DNA of 64,000 nucleotides from Corynebacterium sp. GTDB taxonomy: Bacteria > Actinomycetota > Actinomycetes > Mycobacteriales > Mycobacteriaceae. A program made the translations under genes and the position numbers. The stretch covers positions 67,769 to 131,768 of the forward strand of contig JAUMTW010000008.1 in the NCBI GenBank assembly GCA_030531005.1, read 5' to 3'. Below are positions 36,473-46,276 of the stretch, in pieces; positions within the stretch are counted from its first letter, which is position 1; every line of letters begins with the position of its first letter. Under the pieces are notes generated by a model. It did not search any database and was not told the origin of the DNA. It saw only the letters and a list, made by a program, of their open reading frames with translations.

Positions 36473-39400
36473 ATGCCTGTGCCTCACAGTGATATGGCCG
36501 CTACCGATTCTAATTCCACATACCGGCAACTTCGCATTACTCTCGTTGGCTGGTCTGGATCTCCAGGAATGATGCTGCAAGGTATCATCCGCGGGCTTGT
36601 AGCCCAATCGCTTTCTTTAGAGATCACTCACCTACCACAGCCCCCAAAAAATGCCGCGGATTTAGCAACGGATATCCTCTTCTTACAGGGGTTCGCCAAT
36701 CCTTCTGAATATTTACCGTTGCGAGATCTCCTCGCTGCTGTGGATCCGCAGCCCACTATTATTGCCTGCGGAGTGCCTTGTGGCCCGGAGCTTTTAGAGC
36801 TTTCGGCCGCACCGTCCCCAGGTATTGCTGCCCGGCTACGGGCCGCATTGGCAAGTCTCAATCCAGCAGCTTTAAGACATGCGATTTTGGTGGCAGCTTC
36901 TGCGGTGGATTCCGCGCGTCCTGACCCGGGCGCGCTAGTAGAAACGCAGCCACACGGATTCATCCAACTTGAGGGCATCGAAGCAAATCTGCCGGCGCAG
37001 CGCGGCCGCGTAGGACTCATGTTGAGCCCTTTCCAAGTATCAAACAAAGATATGGATGTAGCCCATGCAGTCGCTCACGCATTACAAAAACACCATCTGC
37101 AATGCATTGCTTGGGCTGGGGATCCCACCACAGATCCCAAAGCCCCTCACGTCGATGCTTGGATTAATTTATCTGCTTTTACGCTAGCCGGCACTCACGC
37201 TAATCCCCGGGTACCAGAAGGTGTGAACTTCTTAGAAGCTCAGGGAACTCCGCTCTTTACCCCAGCCATTTTGCAGCGGACGAGTGCTGCAGATTGGGAA
37301 GACATGCCTGGGCTGACTCCTGGACAATTGTCTATGAATATCGCCGTACCAGAATTCGAGGGTGCCTTATTTCCGTGGGTCATTGCCTTCAAAGGTGATT
37401 CGGGTCTGGAACCATATGAACCTGGTGTCGTATTACTAGCCCAGCGCGTTGCCCGCACCATTGCACTAGCGCAGAAGCCGATGGCTGATCGTCGAATAAG
37501 TATTACTCTTTTTGGGCATGATTCCGATGGAACGATCGGTACTGCCGCGAATTTGGATGTTTTTGCGTCTTTGTGGCATTTCTTGCAGGAGCTATCTCAG
37601 GCTGGTTATACGGTTGCAGTGCCGAATTCTCCAGAGCAGCTGGTGGATACCTTGCTCAATGATGCCAGTACCCAGCGTTCCCAGTGCACGGTAGCGGATC
37701 GTTGGCCGGTGCCGGAGTATATTGCTGCCTTGAATGGGAGCCCTACTACCCCAGCGCAAGATCATATCGCTCGTATTGATCCTTTGTGGGGCCGGGTTCC
37801 GGGCGCTGTGGACACTGATGGGCGCCATATGGAGATCCGGGGTGCGCATTTTGGCAATGTTTTTGTGGGTATTCAGCCGGACTTCGGGGACTATGCTGAT
37901 CCATTGAATGTCTTGATGGCACCTCAAGCGGCGCCTTCACACTCGTTTGCTGCATATTACACCTGGTTATCCCAGGTTTTTGAACATGATGCCATGGTGC
38001 ATTGGGGTACACATGGTGCATTGGAGTTTATGCCGGGGCGAGCTACTGGCATGGTGGCGGCGGATTGGCCACAGTTGCTTACTGGTGGGGTGCCGCATTT
38101 TTATCTGTATGCGATGAGCAATCCTGCTGAAGGGACCATTGCGAAGCGGCGGAGTGCAGCGGGATTGGTGAGTTATTTGACTCCACAGTTGGTGGAAGCT
38201 GGATTGTATGGAGCGCTGGCTGCTGTGGGCGAGGAATGTCAGCGATTGCTGACCTCCGCAGAGATTGATGAGCGTGCTTGCGCTGAATTGGTGCGATTGT
38301 GCGCTGATGCACATTTGGTGGAGCTTCCTGCCCCGGGGTCTTCAGAAGTAGTTGCTTGGCAGCAGTGGGTTGCAGAAGTTTCGCAGGCAGTGGAAGCTAT
38401 TCGAGCGGCTCCAATCCCAGAAGGGTTGCATACGGTGGGAGTTCCTATTGCTCCAGAGAAGACTGTAGATATTCTGCAATTGGCTATAAGTTATCCCTTG
38501 GGTAATGCTGCTCCTTTGGACGAGCAGTGGACTGAGGCGGAGTGTACTGCGCTAGTGGGGGTTGTTGCCCGGGGCGGGACGGTAAAGGAGTTATCTCAGG
38601 AGCTCCAGGAGCGGCCGGAAACTTTGGGCTGGTATCGTCATCTGCACCATATTTGGTATCACACCACCCATAATGCAGAGGTTACTGGGCTGTTGACGGC
38701 TTTGGCTGGGAAATATGTGTTACCGGTTGCTGGTGGAGAGCCGGCTTCTCATCCAGATGCTTTGCCTACTGGGCGCAACATTCATGGGGAGGATCCAGCG
38801 GTGTTGCCTACGGCTACTGCGGTGCGGCGTGGTGCTGCTACTGCGGAGGCTTTAGTGCGAGCGGAGCTCGAGGCCACGGGAAGTTACCCTGAGTCGATAG
38901 CTATGGTGATTTGGGGTTTGGACAATATGAAGACCCGTGGCGAGGGTATTGCTCAAGCGTTTCGGCTTATTGGGGCTTCCCCAGAGGTTGATGGGCGTGG
39001 CAGGGTTACTCAGTACACTATTCTTTCCCCGGAAGAGTTAGGTAGGCCGCGTATTGATGTGGTTTTGACGTTGTCTGGGGTGGGGCGTGATTTGTTATCT
39101 GGTCCAATGCAGTTGCTTGATGATGCTATTCGCGAGGTTGCGTCTCTCGAGGAGGATCCTGCTGAGAACTTCCTTGTGAAACATGCTCGTGCCAATCAGG
39201 ATGCTGGGCTTTCAGCGAATGATGCCATAACGAGGGTTTTCGCTATGGCTCCCGGTAATTATGGTACCGGGGTGAATAAGTTGGTGCAGGCGTCGACGTG
39301 GGAGGATCCTGCTGAGATCGCGGAAGTGTATTTGCAGCGTATGGGTTTTGCTTGGGGTAAGCATAGTGATGGTAAGTCGGCTTCGGAAGCACTCGCTGCG

Positions 39401-39946
39401 GCACTAACCCCGGTACGTACTACGTTCCAAAATGTTGATTCCACGGAAATTTCTTTGGCCGGGGTGGATCACTATTTTGAGTTCCTGGGTGGGGTGTCTA
39501 CTGTGGTGGAGCATCTGAGCGGTAGTAGGCCCCAGGCTCGGGTGTCCCAAGCTTGGCAGCACGAAACTAATATTGCGACTTTGGAAGATGCTATGCGTAC
39601 AGAGTCACGGACTCGATTGTTGAACCCAACGTGGTATGAGGCTCAATTAGAGCATGGGTACCAGGGAGTCGCGATGGTGCGTACCCGTTTTGAAAATACT
39701 TTTGGGATGCAGGCTACGACGCAAAGTATTGATGACTGGGTCTTCGATGAAGCTGCCCAAACATTCATTTTGGATGATGAACTACGGGAGAGCATGCTTG
39801 AGGAAAATCCGGCGGCAGTGTTCTCTATGACGCAGCGGCTCCTGGAGGCTGCCGAACGTGGTTTGTGGGATGCAGACCCCGATATGCTTGATGAGTTAGA
39901 AGATTTAGCGGACGATATTGATGCTCAGCTAGAAGGAATGGCTTAA
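36473..39946 (+). CDS. cobN: CobN-type cobaltochelatase large subunit
   Basis: The porphyrin/corrin-binding subunit that inserts the metal (cobalt into hydrogenobyrinate diamide in the aerobic B12 route). The 1157-residue length and motifs fit CobN/BchH: HWGTHGALEFMPGRATG near residue 510, MVIWGLDNMKTRGEGIAQ near 810, and YGTGVNKLVQASTWED near 930. First of three genes whose start codons directly follow the previous stop. It uses notably more T-ending codons than its neighbours. No other B12 genes are in the window, so substrate could be cobalt or another tetrapyrrole metal. Confidence 0.9.
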   Translation: MPVPHSDMAATDSNSTYRQLRITLVGWSGSPGMMLQGIIRGLVAQSLSLEITHLPQPPKNAADLATDILFLQGFANPSEYLPLRDLLAAVDPQPTIIACGVPCGPELLELSAAPSPGIAARLRAALASLNPAALRHAILVAASAVDSARPDPGALVETQPHGFIQLEGIEANLPAQRGRVGLMLSPFQVSNKDMDVAHAVAHALQKHHLQCIAWAGDPTTDPKAPHVDAWINLSAFTLAGTHANPRVPEGVNFLEAQGTPLFTPAILQRTSAADWEDMPGLTPGQLSMNIAVPEFEGALFPWVIAFKGDSGLEPYEPGVVLLAQRVARTIALAQKPMADRRISITLFGHDSDGTIGTAANLDVFASLWHFLQELSQAGYTVAVPNSPEQLVDTLLNDASTQRSQCTVADRWPVPEYIAALNGSPTTPAQDHIARIDPLWGRVPGAVDTDGRHMEIRGAHFGNVFVGIQPDFGDYADPLNVLMAPQAAPSHSFAAYYTWLSQVFEHDAMVHWGTHGALEFMPGRATGMVAADWPQLLTGGVPHFYLYAMSNPAEGTIAKRRSAAGLVSYLTPQLVEAGLYGALAAVGEECQRLLTSAEIDERACAELVRLCADAHLVELPAPGSSEVVAWQQWVAEVSQAVEAIRAAPIPEGLHTVGVPIAPEKTVDILQLAISYPLGNAAPLDEQWTEAECTALVGVVARGGTVKELSQELQERPETLGWYRHLHHIWYHTTHNAEVTGLLTALAGKYVLPVAGGEPASHPDALPTGRNIHGEDPAVLPTATAVRRGAATAEALVRAELEATGSYPESIAMVIWGLDNMKTRGEGIAQAFRLIGASPEVDGRGRVTQYTILSPEELGRPRIDVVLTLSGVGRDLLSGPMQLLDDAIREVASLEEDPAENFLVKHARANQDAGLSANDAITRVFAMAPGNYGTGVNKLVQASTWEDPAEIAEVYLQRMGFAWGKHSDGKSASEALAAALTPVRTTFQNVDSTEISLAGVDHYFEFLGGVSTVVEHLSGSRPQARVSQAWQHETNIATLEDAMRTESRTRLLNPTWYEAQLEHGYQGVAMVRTRFENTFGMQATTQSIDDWVFDEAAQTFILDDELRESMLEENPAAVFSMTQRLLEAAERGLWDADPDMLDELEDLADDIDAQLEGMA

Positions 39947-40957
39947 ATGATGGATACTGCAAACTCCTCTAATCCCACCGAAAATGTCGGAATAACGACA
40001 CACGAAGATGTCGCTGGTGGAGCTGCTAATCATGCCCCAGTTTTTCCGTTTACGAGTATTCGTGGCCAAGCAGAGCTCAAGAATGCGTTACTACTCACTG
40101 CAGTCGATCCTGGTATTGGCGGGGTGCTGGCGTTTGGAGATCGCGGTACCGGTAAAACTACTACGGTACGTGCCTTGGGTGCTTTACTTGCTGCCGGCGG
40201 TATCCAAGCTCCCGTGGTTGATGTGCCACTTGGTGTCACGGAGGATCGCCTGATTGGGGCCCTTGATATTGATGTGGCTTTGCAAGAGGGGCGCTCCCAG
40301 CTCCGCCCGGGGTTGTTGGCAGAAGCCCATGGTGGATTCTTGTATATCGATGAAATTAATTTGCTCGATGATCATTTAGTTGATGTGCTGCTTGATGTGG
40401 CCGCATCCGGCAAAAATATTGTAGAGCGCGATGGTATCAGTCACGTCCATGATGCCCGTTTTGTGTTAGTAGGTTCTGGTAATCCAGAAGAAGGCGACCT
40501 GCGCCCGCAGTTGCAAGACCGTTTTGGGTTAGCTTTGTGGGTGCATACCTTAGAGGATGTGGCCCAGCGCTTAGCTGTAGTCCGCGACCGTTTGGCTTTT
40601 GATGAAGATCCGGAAGGCTTTGTGTCCAATGTAACGGAGCAACAGCGTGCGTTAGCGCAAGAAGTTGTTGCCGCCCGTGCGAATCTCACCGCAGTGGAGT
40701 TGAGTGATGATATGCTCCTGCGGATTATCGAATTGTGCACCCGATCTCAGTGTGTTGGGCACCGAGGCGAGGTGGTGCTTACGCGGGCTGCCCGAGCACA
40801 TGCTGCTCTCGCGGGACGAAATGCTGTAAGCGCAGTGGATGTTGCTGCTGTGGCGCCGGCTTGTCTGCGACACCGAATTCAAAGCGATGCTTTTGAGACG
40901 CCTGTAGATATAGATGCCCGTTTGCACGGTTTAATTCAAGAGATTTGTGGGGCTTAA
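39947..40957 (+). CDS. Chelatase AAA+ subunit, ChlI/BchI type
   Basis: The ATPase motor of a class I metal chelatase. 336 residues; Walker A GDRGTGKTTT at about 64-73, Walker B FLYIDEINLLDDHLVDVLLD, sensor-1 LVGSGNPEEGDLRPQLQDRFGL. ATG 39947 immediately follows the cobN TAA, so translation should be coupled. In actinobacteria CobN commonly pairs with ChlI/ChlD-like partners instead of CobS/CobT. Confidence 0.92.
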   Translation: MMDTANSSNPTENVGITTHEDVAGGAANHAPVFPFTSIRGQAELKNALLLTAVDPGIGGVLAFGDRGTGKTTTVRALGALLAAGGIQAPVVDVPLGVTEDRLIGALDIDVALQEGRSQLRPGLLAEAHGGFLYIDEINLLDDHLVDVLLDVAASGKNIVERDGISHVHDARFVLVGSGNPEEGDLRPQLQDRFGLALWVHTLEDVAQRLAVVRDRLAFDEDPEGFVSNVTEQQRALAQEVVAARANLTAVELSDDMLLRIIELCTRSQCVGHRGEVVLTRAARAHAALAGRNAVSAVDVAAVAPACLRHRIQSDAFETPVDIDARLHGLIQEICGA

Positions 40958-42625
40958 ATGCTGAACGATGCCACTGTACTGGCATCTTGTGTGGCTTCTC
41001 GCACTAGTTGCCTTCTCATTGGGGATTCTTTACGTGTACACCGTTTACGGCAAGAAGTCCTCAATGCATTCACCGACCCAGCTATGAATGTTAACGGCGC
41101 ACCAGATGCTGCGGATACTTCGCATGCTGCGGAGAATCCACGGGTGCAGTATATCTCCCCCGCGTTAACTCCCGAGGATATTTGTCATTTGCCAGCCGCA
41201 TCTATTGTGGTAGTTGCCAGTGCAGAAAGCCTTCCCATCAGTAGCGCCGCGGCAGTGTGTGCACATTTCAAGGAAAGCATGCTGCTCATCGCGGCTACCA
41301 CAGGAGCGGAAGTTCCCAGTATTTTGTGGGATCACTGCCCTGTTGCGATCATGGTGAACTACCAATTAGATCTCGACTTAGTGCGCTCCGCAGCCACCAC
41401 TGATGGTTTAGCAGCTTTGTCATTACCGCAAGAAGTTCCACCAGCACTATCGCAAGAGACGGTCGGCGCTGCTATCGCCCAGTTAGGGACTGCGGGAATT
41501 GCGAATTTTCGCATTATTCTCGGGGCTTTGCGCGTGGCCCGGTATTTTTCTGCCACGGTTTCGGAATTGGTGGATTCATATATCATCCACCCGCGGGTAG
41601 CTACAGCTGGTCTTGAAGCTCCACCTCCCGCTGAACCGCAGCCACCCGAGCAAGACTCCACTACAGAGCCTCCGAATGAGCCGTCTGCTACAGAACAATC
41701 TCCCCAATCAGAGACGGAAGAACCAACCTCTGCAGATATGCCGGATACTCTTTCCTCAGCTGATCCCCCTTCGCTTGATGCAGGAAACCAACCGGCTCCA
41801 GCTCCCGAAGACGATGCCTCAGCAGAATCTCCAGCAGCTGAAGATGCACCGGAGCATCTTCCGGAAGGCGATTCTGAACTTCTGCCTCCTGCACCCCGTC
41901 CGGGACGCAGTCATGGTGCTAGTGGTGGTTCCGGGCGAAGCGGAAATCTCGAATTAGGGATGCGGGGAAGACCCCGACATCCGCGTCCCTTACGTCAGGA
42001 TAATGAGCCTTTAGCCCTAGCAGCTACCCTGCGGGCGGCCGCTCCCTGGCAACGTGTGCGCCGTGCCCAGAATCCACAGCACCCGCACCAAGTTTTGGTG
42101 AATAAAGAGGATATGCGCACGGTAGACCGGTTGGCTCCCGCGGGCGAATTAATACTGATCATTGTGGATGCTTCTGGCTCCATGGCTGCGAAAGCATTAC
42201 GTACTGCCCGCAGCACTGCGGTGGCTCTTTTAGAGAAGTCTTACCGGGATCGCAGCGAAGTTGGCATTATCGTGGCGCAGGGTACCCAGGCGTTTATTGG
42301 CTTAGCTCCTACCCGGAGCACGAAGAAAGCTCGGGAATGTTTGGCTTCACTACCGGCTGCAGGTGGCACTCCATTGGCTAGTGCCCGTATGTTGGCTGCA
42401 CAAATTGCCCGGAGCAGCTCTTCTCGCATGGTGCGGGTCATTGAGCTATCTGATGGCCGAGCTAATGTTCCTTTGAATTCCCCGGATCCGTTACCTGTGG
42501 GCAACCGCCCGGCTTTGCGAAGGTTACGGGCGCAGGCAAAAGCCGATGCCCAGCAAGCTGCCCAGCATTTAGAATCAGTGGTGGATGATTTTCAAACTAT
42601 CCCTCTAGGAAAGCGGCGCCGTTAG
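40958..42625 (+). CDS. Chelatase VWA subunit, ChlD/BchD type
   Basis: The 555-residue partner of the ATPase. The N-terminal ~210 residues look like an AAA fold without Walker A (normal for ChlD), then a Pro/Glu/Ser-rich acidic linker (~215-310), a basic RGRPRHPRPLR stretch, and a C-terminal von Willebrand A domain with the MIDAS motif DASGS near 406 and T in GGTPLA. ATG 40958 directly follows the ChlI stop. The stop overlaps that of the convergent small membrane protein by 4 nt. Confidence 0.88.
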   Translation: MLNDATVLASCVASRTSCLLIGDSLRVHRLRQEVLNAFTDPAMNVNGAPDAADTSHAAENPRVQYISPALTPEDICHLPAASIVVVASAESLPISSAAAVCAHFKESMLLIAATTGAEVPSILWDHCPVAIMVNYQLDLDLVRSAATTDGLAALSLPQEVPPALSQETVGAAIAQLGTAGIANFRIILGALRVARYFSATVSELVDSYIIHPRVATAGLEAPPPAEPQPPEQDSTTEPPNEPSATEQSPQSETEEPTSADMPDTLSSADPPSLDAGNQPAPAPEDDASAESPAAEDAPEHLPEGDSELLPPAPRPGRSHGASGGSGRSGNLELGMRGRPRHPRPLRQDNEPLALAATLRAAAPWQRVRRAQNPQHPHQVLVNKEDMRTVDRLAPAGELILIIVDASGSMAAKALRTARSTAVALLEKSYRDRSEVGIIVAQGTQAFIGLAPTRSTKKARECLASLPAAGGTPLASARMLAAQIARSSSSRMVRVIELSDGRANVPLNSPDPLPVGNRPALRRLRAQAKADAQQAAQHLESVVDDFQTIPLGKRRR

Positions 42626-42936
42626 AGCACTGCTTGGAAGAGATAATGCGCTAGAACTACGAGGAGAATACCCACGCCATAACTGAAGACCAAGGTGGAC
42701 TTCTTTGTGGTCTTCAGCCCTATACCATCCTTATAGTTCAACCGCAGTAGGTAGTTCATTACCCCAAAAAATACGAGCCACTGGATGCTGGCGAATATGA
42801 GCGTGAGCCAAAAACTATCTAGCCCTCTAAGTAGATTCGGCAAGGTGCATATGGTGGCTAAGCCGATCGAATTTCCCAATGCTTGAAAATTACTACTTGC
42901 TGGTTGAACTTCTTGCGGTGAGTTTTTCTTGGCCAT
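42622..42936 (-). CDS. Small membrane protein, function unknown
   Basis: A 104-residue protein with three probable helices (about 27-43, 46-62 and 82-101). ATG 42936 is chosen since a perfect AAGGAGG lies 8 nt upstream; the longer start is unsupported. No family recognised. Convergent with the chelatase operon. Confidence 0.75.
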   Translation of the reverse strand: MAKKNSPQEVQPASSNFQALGNSIGLATICTLPNLLRGLDSFWLTLIFASIQWLVFFGVMNYLLRLNYKDGIGLKTTKKSTLVFSYGVGILLVVLAHYLFQAVL

Positions 42937-42983
42937 AGGCTTCCTCCTTAAAACCACGCCTTATTTTAATAATACCAGGAGGG

Positions 42984-43772
42984 TTAATTTTTAGGTTTTT
43001 CTTTTCCTAAAGCCAGATCTACAAACTCATATGCTTGATCTACCACATGGGCGGTCGCTGCTTGCACTTCAGGCGGAGAACAAGGAAAACTAGCCGCTAC
43101 GTGTGCGAATTGATGCATTGGAATGTCATTCCACGAATCGCCAATGGTGTACACCGCGCAATCTTCGGTTGAGATATGCAGATAATTATCCATTAAGCGA
43201 CCTAAACCAGTTCCCTTGGTAGAGCCTTTGGGAACCACATCGAGGATATAGGAATTGCGCTGGCAATCTATGCGGTCGCCGTAGTTACTAATGATCCATT
43301 CATATGCAGTTTTTCGCAGCTCCGCATCTTCGATAAGTAAGGGAACCACCACAAGATCCACGCCATCTAAGGATGCCAGCTCCACTGGCTTAAAGTGGGA
43401 AACTATCGTGGCATCCGACTGTTCCCGATTCAAGCTGAAATCCTGCTCCAAACTAGTTGCATACACGGCCGCTCCGGGAACTTTTTGAAAATGCTGAATG
43501 ATTTCCCTAGCTACCTGCTGCGGAAGCGTGTGCGCATTCAGTACTTTTCTCTCGCTGTCCGCGATCACTGCCCCGGTGTACAAAACGTAGTAATCAAATG
43601 GAAGCGAATATTCTTGCAACCCCTGAATAACGGCTTCCATGCTGCGCCCGGTATTGCACACCGTGATATTTCCGGCATCATGCCAGCGCCACAAAGCATC
43701 CAAATTCTGTGGGGAGATCTTTTGATCAAACAAGATGGTGCCATCAACATCAAAAGCCATTAATTTGGACAT
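42984..43772 (-). CDS. HAD-superfamily (Cof-type) phosphatase
   Basis: A 262-residue hydrolase. The nucleophile/acid pair is D8-x-D10 in AFDVDGTIL, motif II lies in NTGRS, and motif IV reads GDSWNDIPM. The C2B cap places it with Cof/YidA sugar-phosphate phosphatases; the substrate is unknown. ATG 43772. It follows the aldehyde dehydrogenase gene by 39 nt and may share its transcript. Confidence 0.87.
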   Translation of the reverse strand: MSKLMAFDVDGTILFDQKISPQNLDALWRWHDAGNITVCNTGRSMEAVIQGLQEYSLPFDYYVLYTGAVIADSERKVLNAHTLPQQVAREIIQHFQKVPGAAVYATSLEQDFSLNREQSDATIVSHFKPVELASLDGVDLVVVPLLIEDAELRKTAYEWIISNYGDRIDCQRNSYILDVVPKGSTKGTGLGRLMDNYLHISTEDCAVYTIGDSWNDIPMHQFAHVAASFPCSPPEVQAATAHVVDQAYEFVDLALGKEKPKN

Positions 43773-43811
43773 GGGCGATGCGGCCTTTCTAGATTGGCGT
43801 CGTGGTTACTC

Positions 43812-45272
43812 CTAGCGCAAGAACCGTTTTCCGTAGCGTAATACCATGCTCACTACGTCGGCTAATTGGTTTGGAGCTAGCATTGTGCCCCCAGAAATAT
43901 TAGTCAGGCGCTGCTGAGCAACCGTGCGGGTTTGGGTATATTTTAGCAAGCCGCTATCGCCATGCCGCCGCCCCAATCCTGAAGCTTTCCAACCACCCAT
44001 TGGAGCTTTGATACTTCCCCACGCTGCCGAGAACCCTTCGTTGATGTTGACGGTACCAGCAGCGAGTTGCGCAGCAATTTGCTGGGCAAGTTTTGGTTCT
44101 GCCCAGACACTGGCGTTCAGGCCGTATTCTGTATCGTTGGCCCTACGAATTGCTTCTTCTACAGTATCTACGACTTCGATATAAACGACGGGACCAAAAA
44201 CCTCTTCCCGATACAGTTCGGCTGTATCCGGCACATTCGTTAGTACGGTAGGTGCATAAGCAGCTGGACTGAAGTGATCGAGACACTGTCCTCCAGCCAG
44301 GATTTCCGCGCCCTGAGCTTTTGCATCAGCAACGAGGGCAGCGACGTGCTCGCGGTGTTCTGGAGAAATCAAAGTCCCCATATCAGTGGTCCAGTTTTTA
44401 TCTGCGGCCACCTGCATATTTTTAACGTAATCGACGAACTCAGGAATAAAAGTGTCCGCTTGGCTTTCGTGCACATAAATTCGCTCTATAGAGACACACA
44501 GTTGTCCGGAGTTAGAGAAGCAAGCAGCTGCCACTCCAGGAATAGTACGCTTTTCGGGTGCTCCTGGGCCCACGATCAATGGATTCTTTCCTCCCAATTC
44601 TGCGGAATATGGGATTAGTCGGCGCCCCGCAATTTCTCCTAGAAGTCGGCCAGTTTTCGTTGATCCAGTAAACATAAGGAAGTCAGCATGCTCAGCTATA
44701 GCCTGTCCTACTTCTTTGCCGCTCCCCAACAAAACTTGAAATACTCCCTGTGGCAAGCCTGCCTTTTTGAATAGTTCCGCTGCGGCCAATGCACAACGTG
44801 GGGTTTGCGAATCTGGTTTCAAAACAACCACATTACCCATGGCGATAGCAGCTAACGCATCTGAAATTGCCAAGGTAAATGGATAATTCCACGGCGCAAT
44901 AATTCCAACAACACCGAGCGGAGCATGTTGAATGCGGGTTTTCGTCAACATGGGTAACGCTCCCCCAACCCGCTGCGTCTTCAATAGCCTAGATGCTGCA
45001 TAGGCGCAATGCCGCGCCGTGATAGCGACATCCATAACTTCTTCGAAAGCACTGGCCCGATTTTTTCCGGTCTCCTCTTGAATCAAGTCCAAAATTGGGT
45101 CTTGATTCTCCAGGATTAAGTCGTGCAGACGCAGCAGAATCTGCTTTCTGTCACTTTGTTTTGGAACAGAAACATGTTGAGCATTGTGCACCATTTTTCG
45201 AGCTTGTTCGTAATTAAGCAACTCCAAATGGGGGGTAAATTCCGACCGTAAAACATCATTACTTGCATTCAT
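43812..45272 (-). CDS. Succinate-semialdehyde dehydrogenase-like ALDH
   Basis: NAD(P)-dependent oxidation of an aldehyde. The 486-residue product has the ALDH motifs PWNYPF, FTGSTKTG, the general base Glu in AELGGKNP and the catalytic Cys in NSGQLCVS. The pattern is close to the actinobacterial GabD2 type; aldehyde specificity is inferred only. ATG 45272 lies only 18 bp from the divergent SDR start. Confidence 0.88.
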   Translation of the reverse strand: MNASNDVLRSEFTPHLELLNYEQARKMVHNAQHVSVPKQSDRKQILLRLHDLILENQDPILDLIQEETGKNRASAFEEVMDVAITARHCAYAASRLLKTQRVGGALPMLTKTRIQHAPLGVVGIIAPWNYPFTLAISDALAAIAMGNVVVLKPDSQTPRCALAAAELFKKAGLPQGVFQVLLGSGKEVGQAIAEHADFLMFTGSTKTGRLLGEIAGRRLIPYSAELGGKNPLIVGPGAPEKRTIPGVAAACFSNSGQLCVSIERIYVHESQADTFIPEFVDYVKNMQVAADKNWTTDMGTLISPEHREHVAALVADAKAQGAEILAGGQCLDHFSPAAYAPTVLTNVPDTAELYREEVFGPVVYIEVVDTVEEAIRRANDTEYGLNASVWAEPKLAQQIAAQLAAGTVNINEGFSAAWGSIKAPMGGWKASGLGRRHGDSGLLKYTQTRTVAQQRLTNISGGTMLAPNQLADVVSMVLRYGKRFLR

Positions 45273-45290
45273 AGTTCTATACTTTAGCGT
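45273..45290. promoter_or_regulatory. Overlapping divergent leaderless promoters
   Basis: TATACT (45278-45283) ends 7 nt before the SDR ATG. On the other strand TAAAGT (45286-45281) ends 8 nt before the ALDH ATG. Both -10 elements overlap within the 18-bp gap. Confidence 0.5.
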
Positions 45291-46046
45291 ATGCAGAGTA
45301 TTTTCATTTCAGGAGGCGCCGCTGGCATTGGGCGCGCCGTCGCCAACAAGTTCGCCAATGCAGGATGGCTTGTCGGAAGTTACGACATCGCCAAACAAGA
45401 CCATACCCATCCAAATATCATTTGCGGTGAATTAGATGTTCGTGATGCCGAGAGTTGGGATGCAGCGCTATCTAACTTCTGCGAGCGCACCGATGGGCAG
45501 CTAGACGTTCTCGATAATAATGCCGGAATCATCCGTGCAGGCGAGCTAAGCACCCTAAACCCCAGCGATATCGAGGCCCAAATCTCCATTAACACCCTGG
45601 GGCCTACCCTCGGGGCAAGAGCGGCGTTCCCGTATCTCAAGCGTACGCCTGGCGCCCAATTGGTAAGCATGGCATCCGCTGCCGCAATTTTCGGACAACC
45701 AGAGATATGCATCTACGGAGCCAGTAAGTCCTATGTCGGCTCGCTTACTGAAGCGTTAAGTCTGGAATGGCGCCATGACGACATTCGCGTTGTTGACATT
45801 TGGCCGTTATGGGCAAAGACCGCATTAGCTGACAATTCAGCCACGTCTATTAAGCGTCTTGGCGTACATATCACTCCAGAACAGGTTGCCCAGCGCGTTT
45901 GGGATGCCACCCATCCCAAAAATCGTTGGCAACGTGGTCGAATCCACTATGGAGTTTCTGTCGTGGATGAGACTTTTTACCGTATGCGCTCAGCTTCACC
46001 AGATCGCCTGGCCAGAGCAGCCACTCGACTATTTAGTGCTAAATAA
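45291..46046 (+). CDS. SDR-family oxidoreductase
   Basis: A 251-residue short-chain dehydrogenase. Cofactor motif GGAAGIGRAV at 8-17, DNNAG (NNAG motif) near 77, catalytic Ser in SMASAAA and Y-x3-K in YGASK. An acidic residue after beta-2 (SYDI) suggests NAD. The substrate is unknown; divergence from the ALDH gene hints at a shared alcohol/aldehyde pathway. Confidence 0.88.
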   Translation: MQSIFISGGAAGIGRAVANKFANAGWLVGSYDIAKQDHTHPNIICGELDVRDAESWDAALSNFCERTDGQLDVLDNNAGIIRAGELSTLNPSDIEAQISINTLGPTLGARAAFPYLKRTPGAQLVSMASAAAIFGQPEICIYGASKSYVGSLTEALSLEWRHDDIRVVDIWPLWAKTALADNSATSIKRLGVHITPEQVAQRVWDATHPKNRWQRGRIHYGVSVVDETFYRMRSASPDRLARAATRLFSAK

Positions 46047-46223
46047 TTCGAGGAATTACTTTTGTGAAGAGCTTGCGTTTCCCCCTGTTTTCTTATCTAG
46101 CAAAGCCTAGCCGCCCATGGAGATATATGGGAGGCATATGATTGCGGGACATAAAAACTCAGGAGCTTTTGCGTTCTAGATAGGCGTGCAACATACACAC
46201 TTTCCGTCGCACCCCCTTGTCGA

Positions 46224-46240
46224 ATACCCCCTAGGGGTAT
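46224..46240. promoter_or_regulatory. CsoR-type copper operator upstream of copA
   Basis: ATACCCC-CTA-GGGGTAT is a perfect 7-3-7 palindrome like known CsoR sites, 36 nt before the copA ATG. csoR itself lies downstream. Confidence 0.78.
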
Positions 46241-46276
46241 ATCCTGGGGGTTGAAATTTTCAAGGAAAGATTGGGC

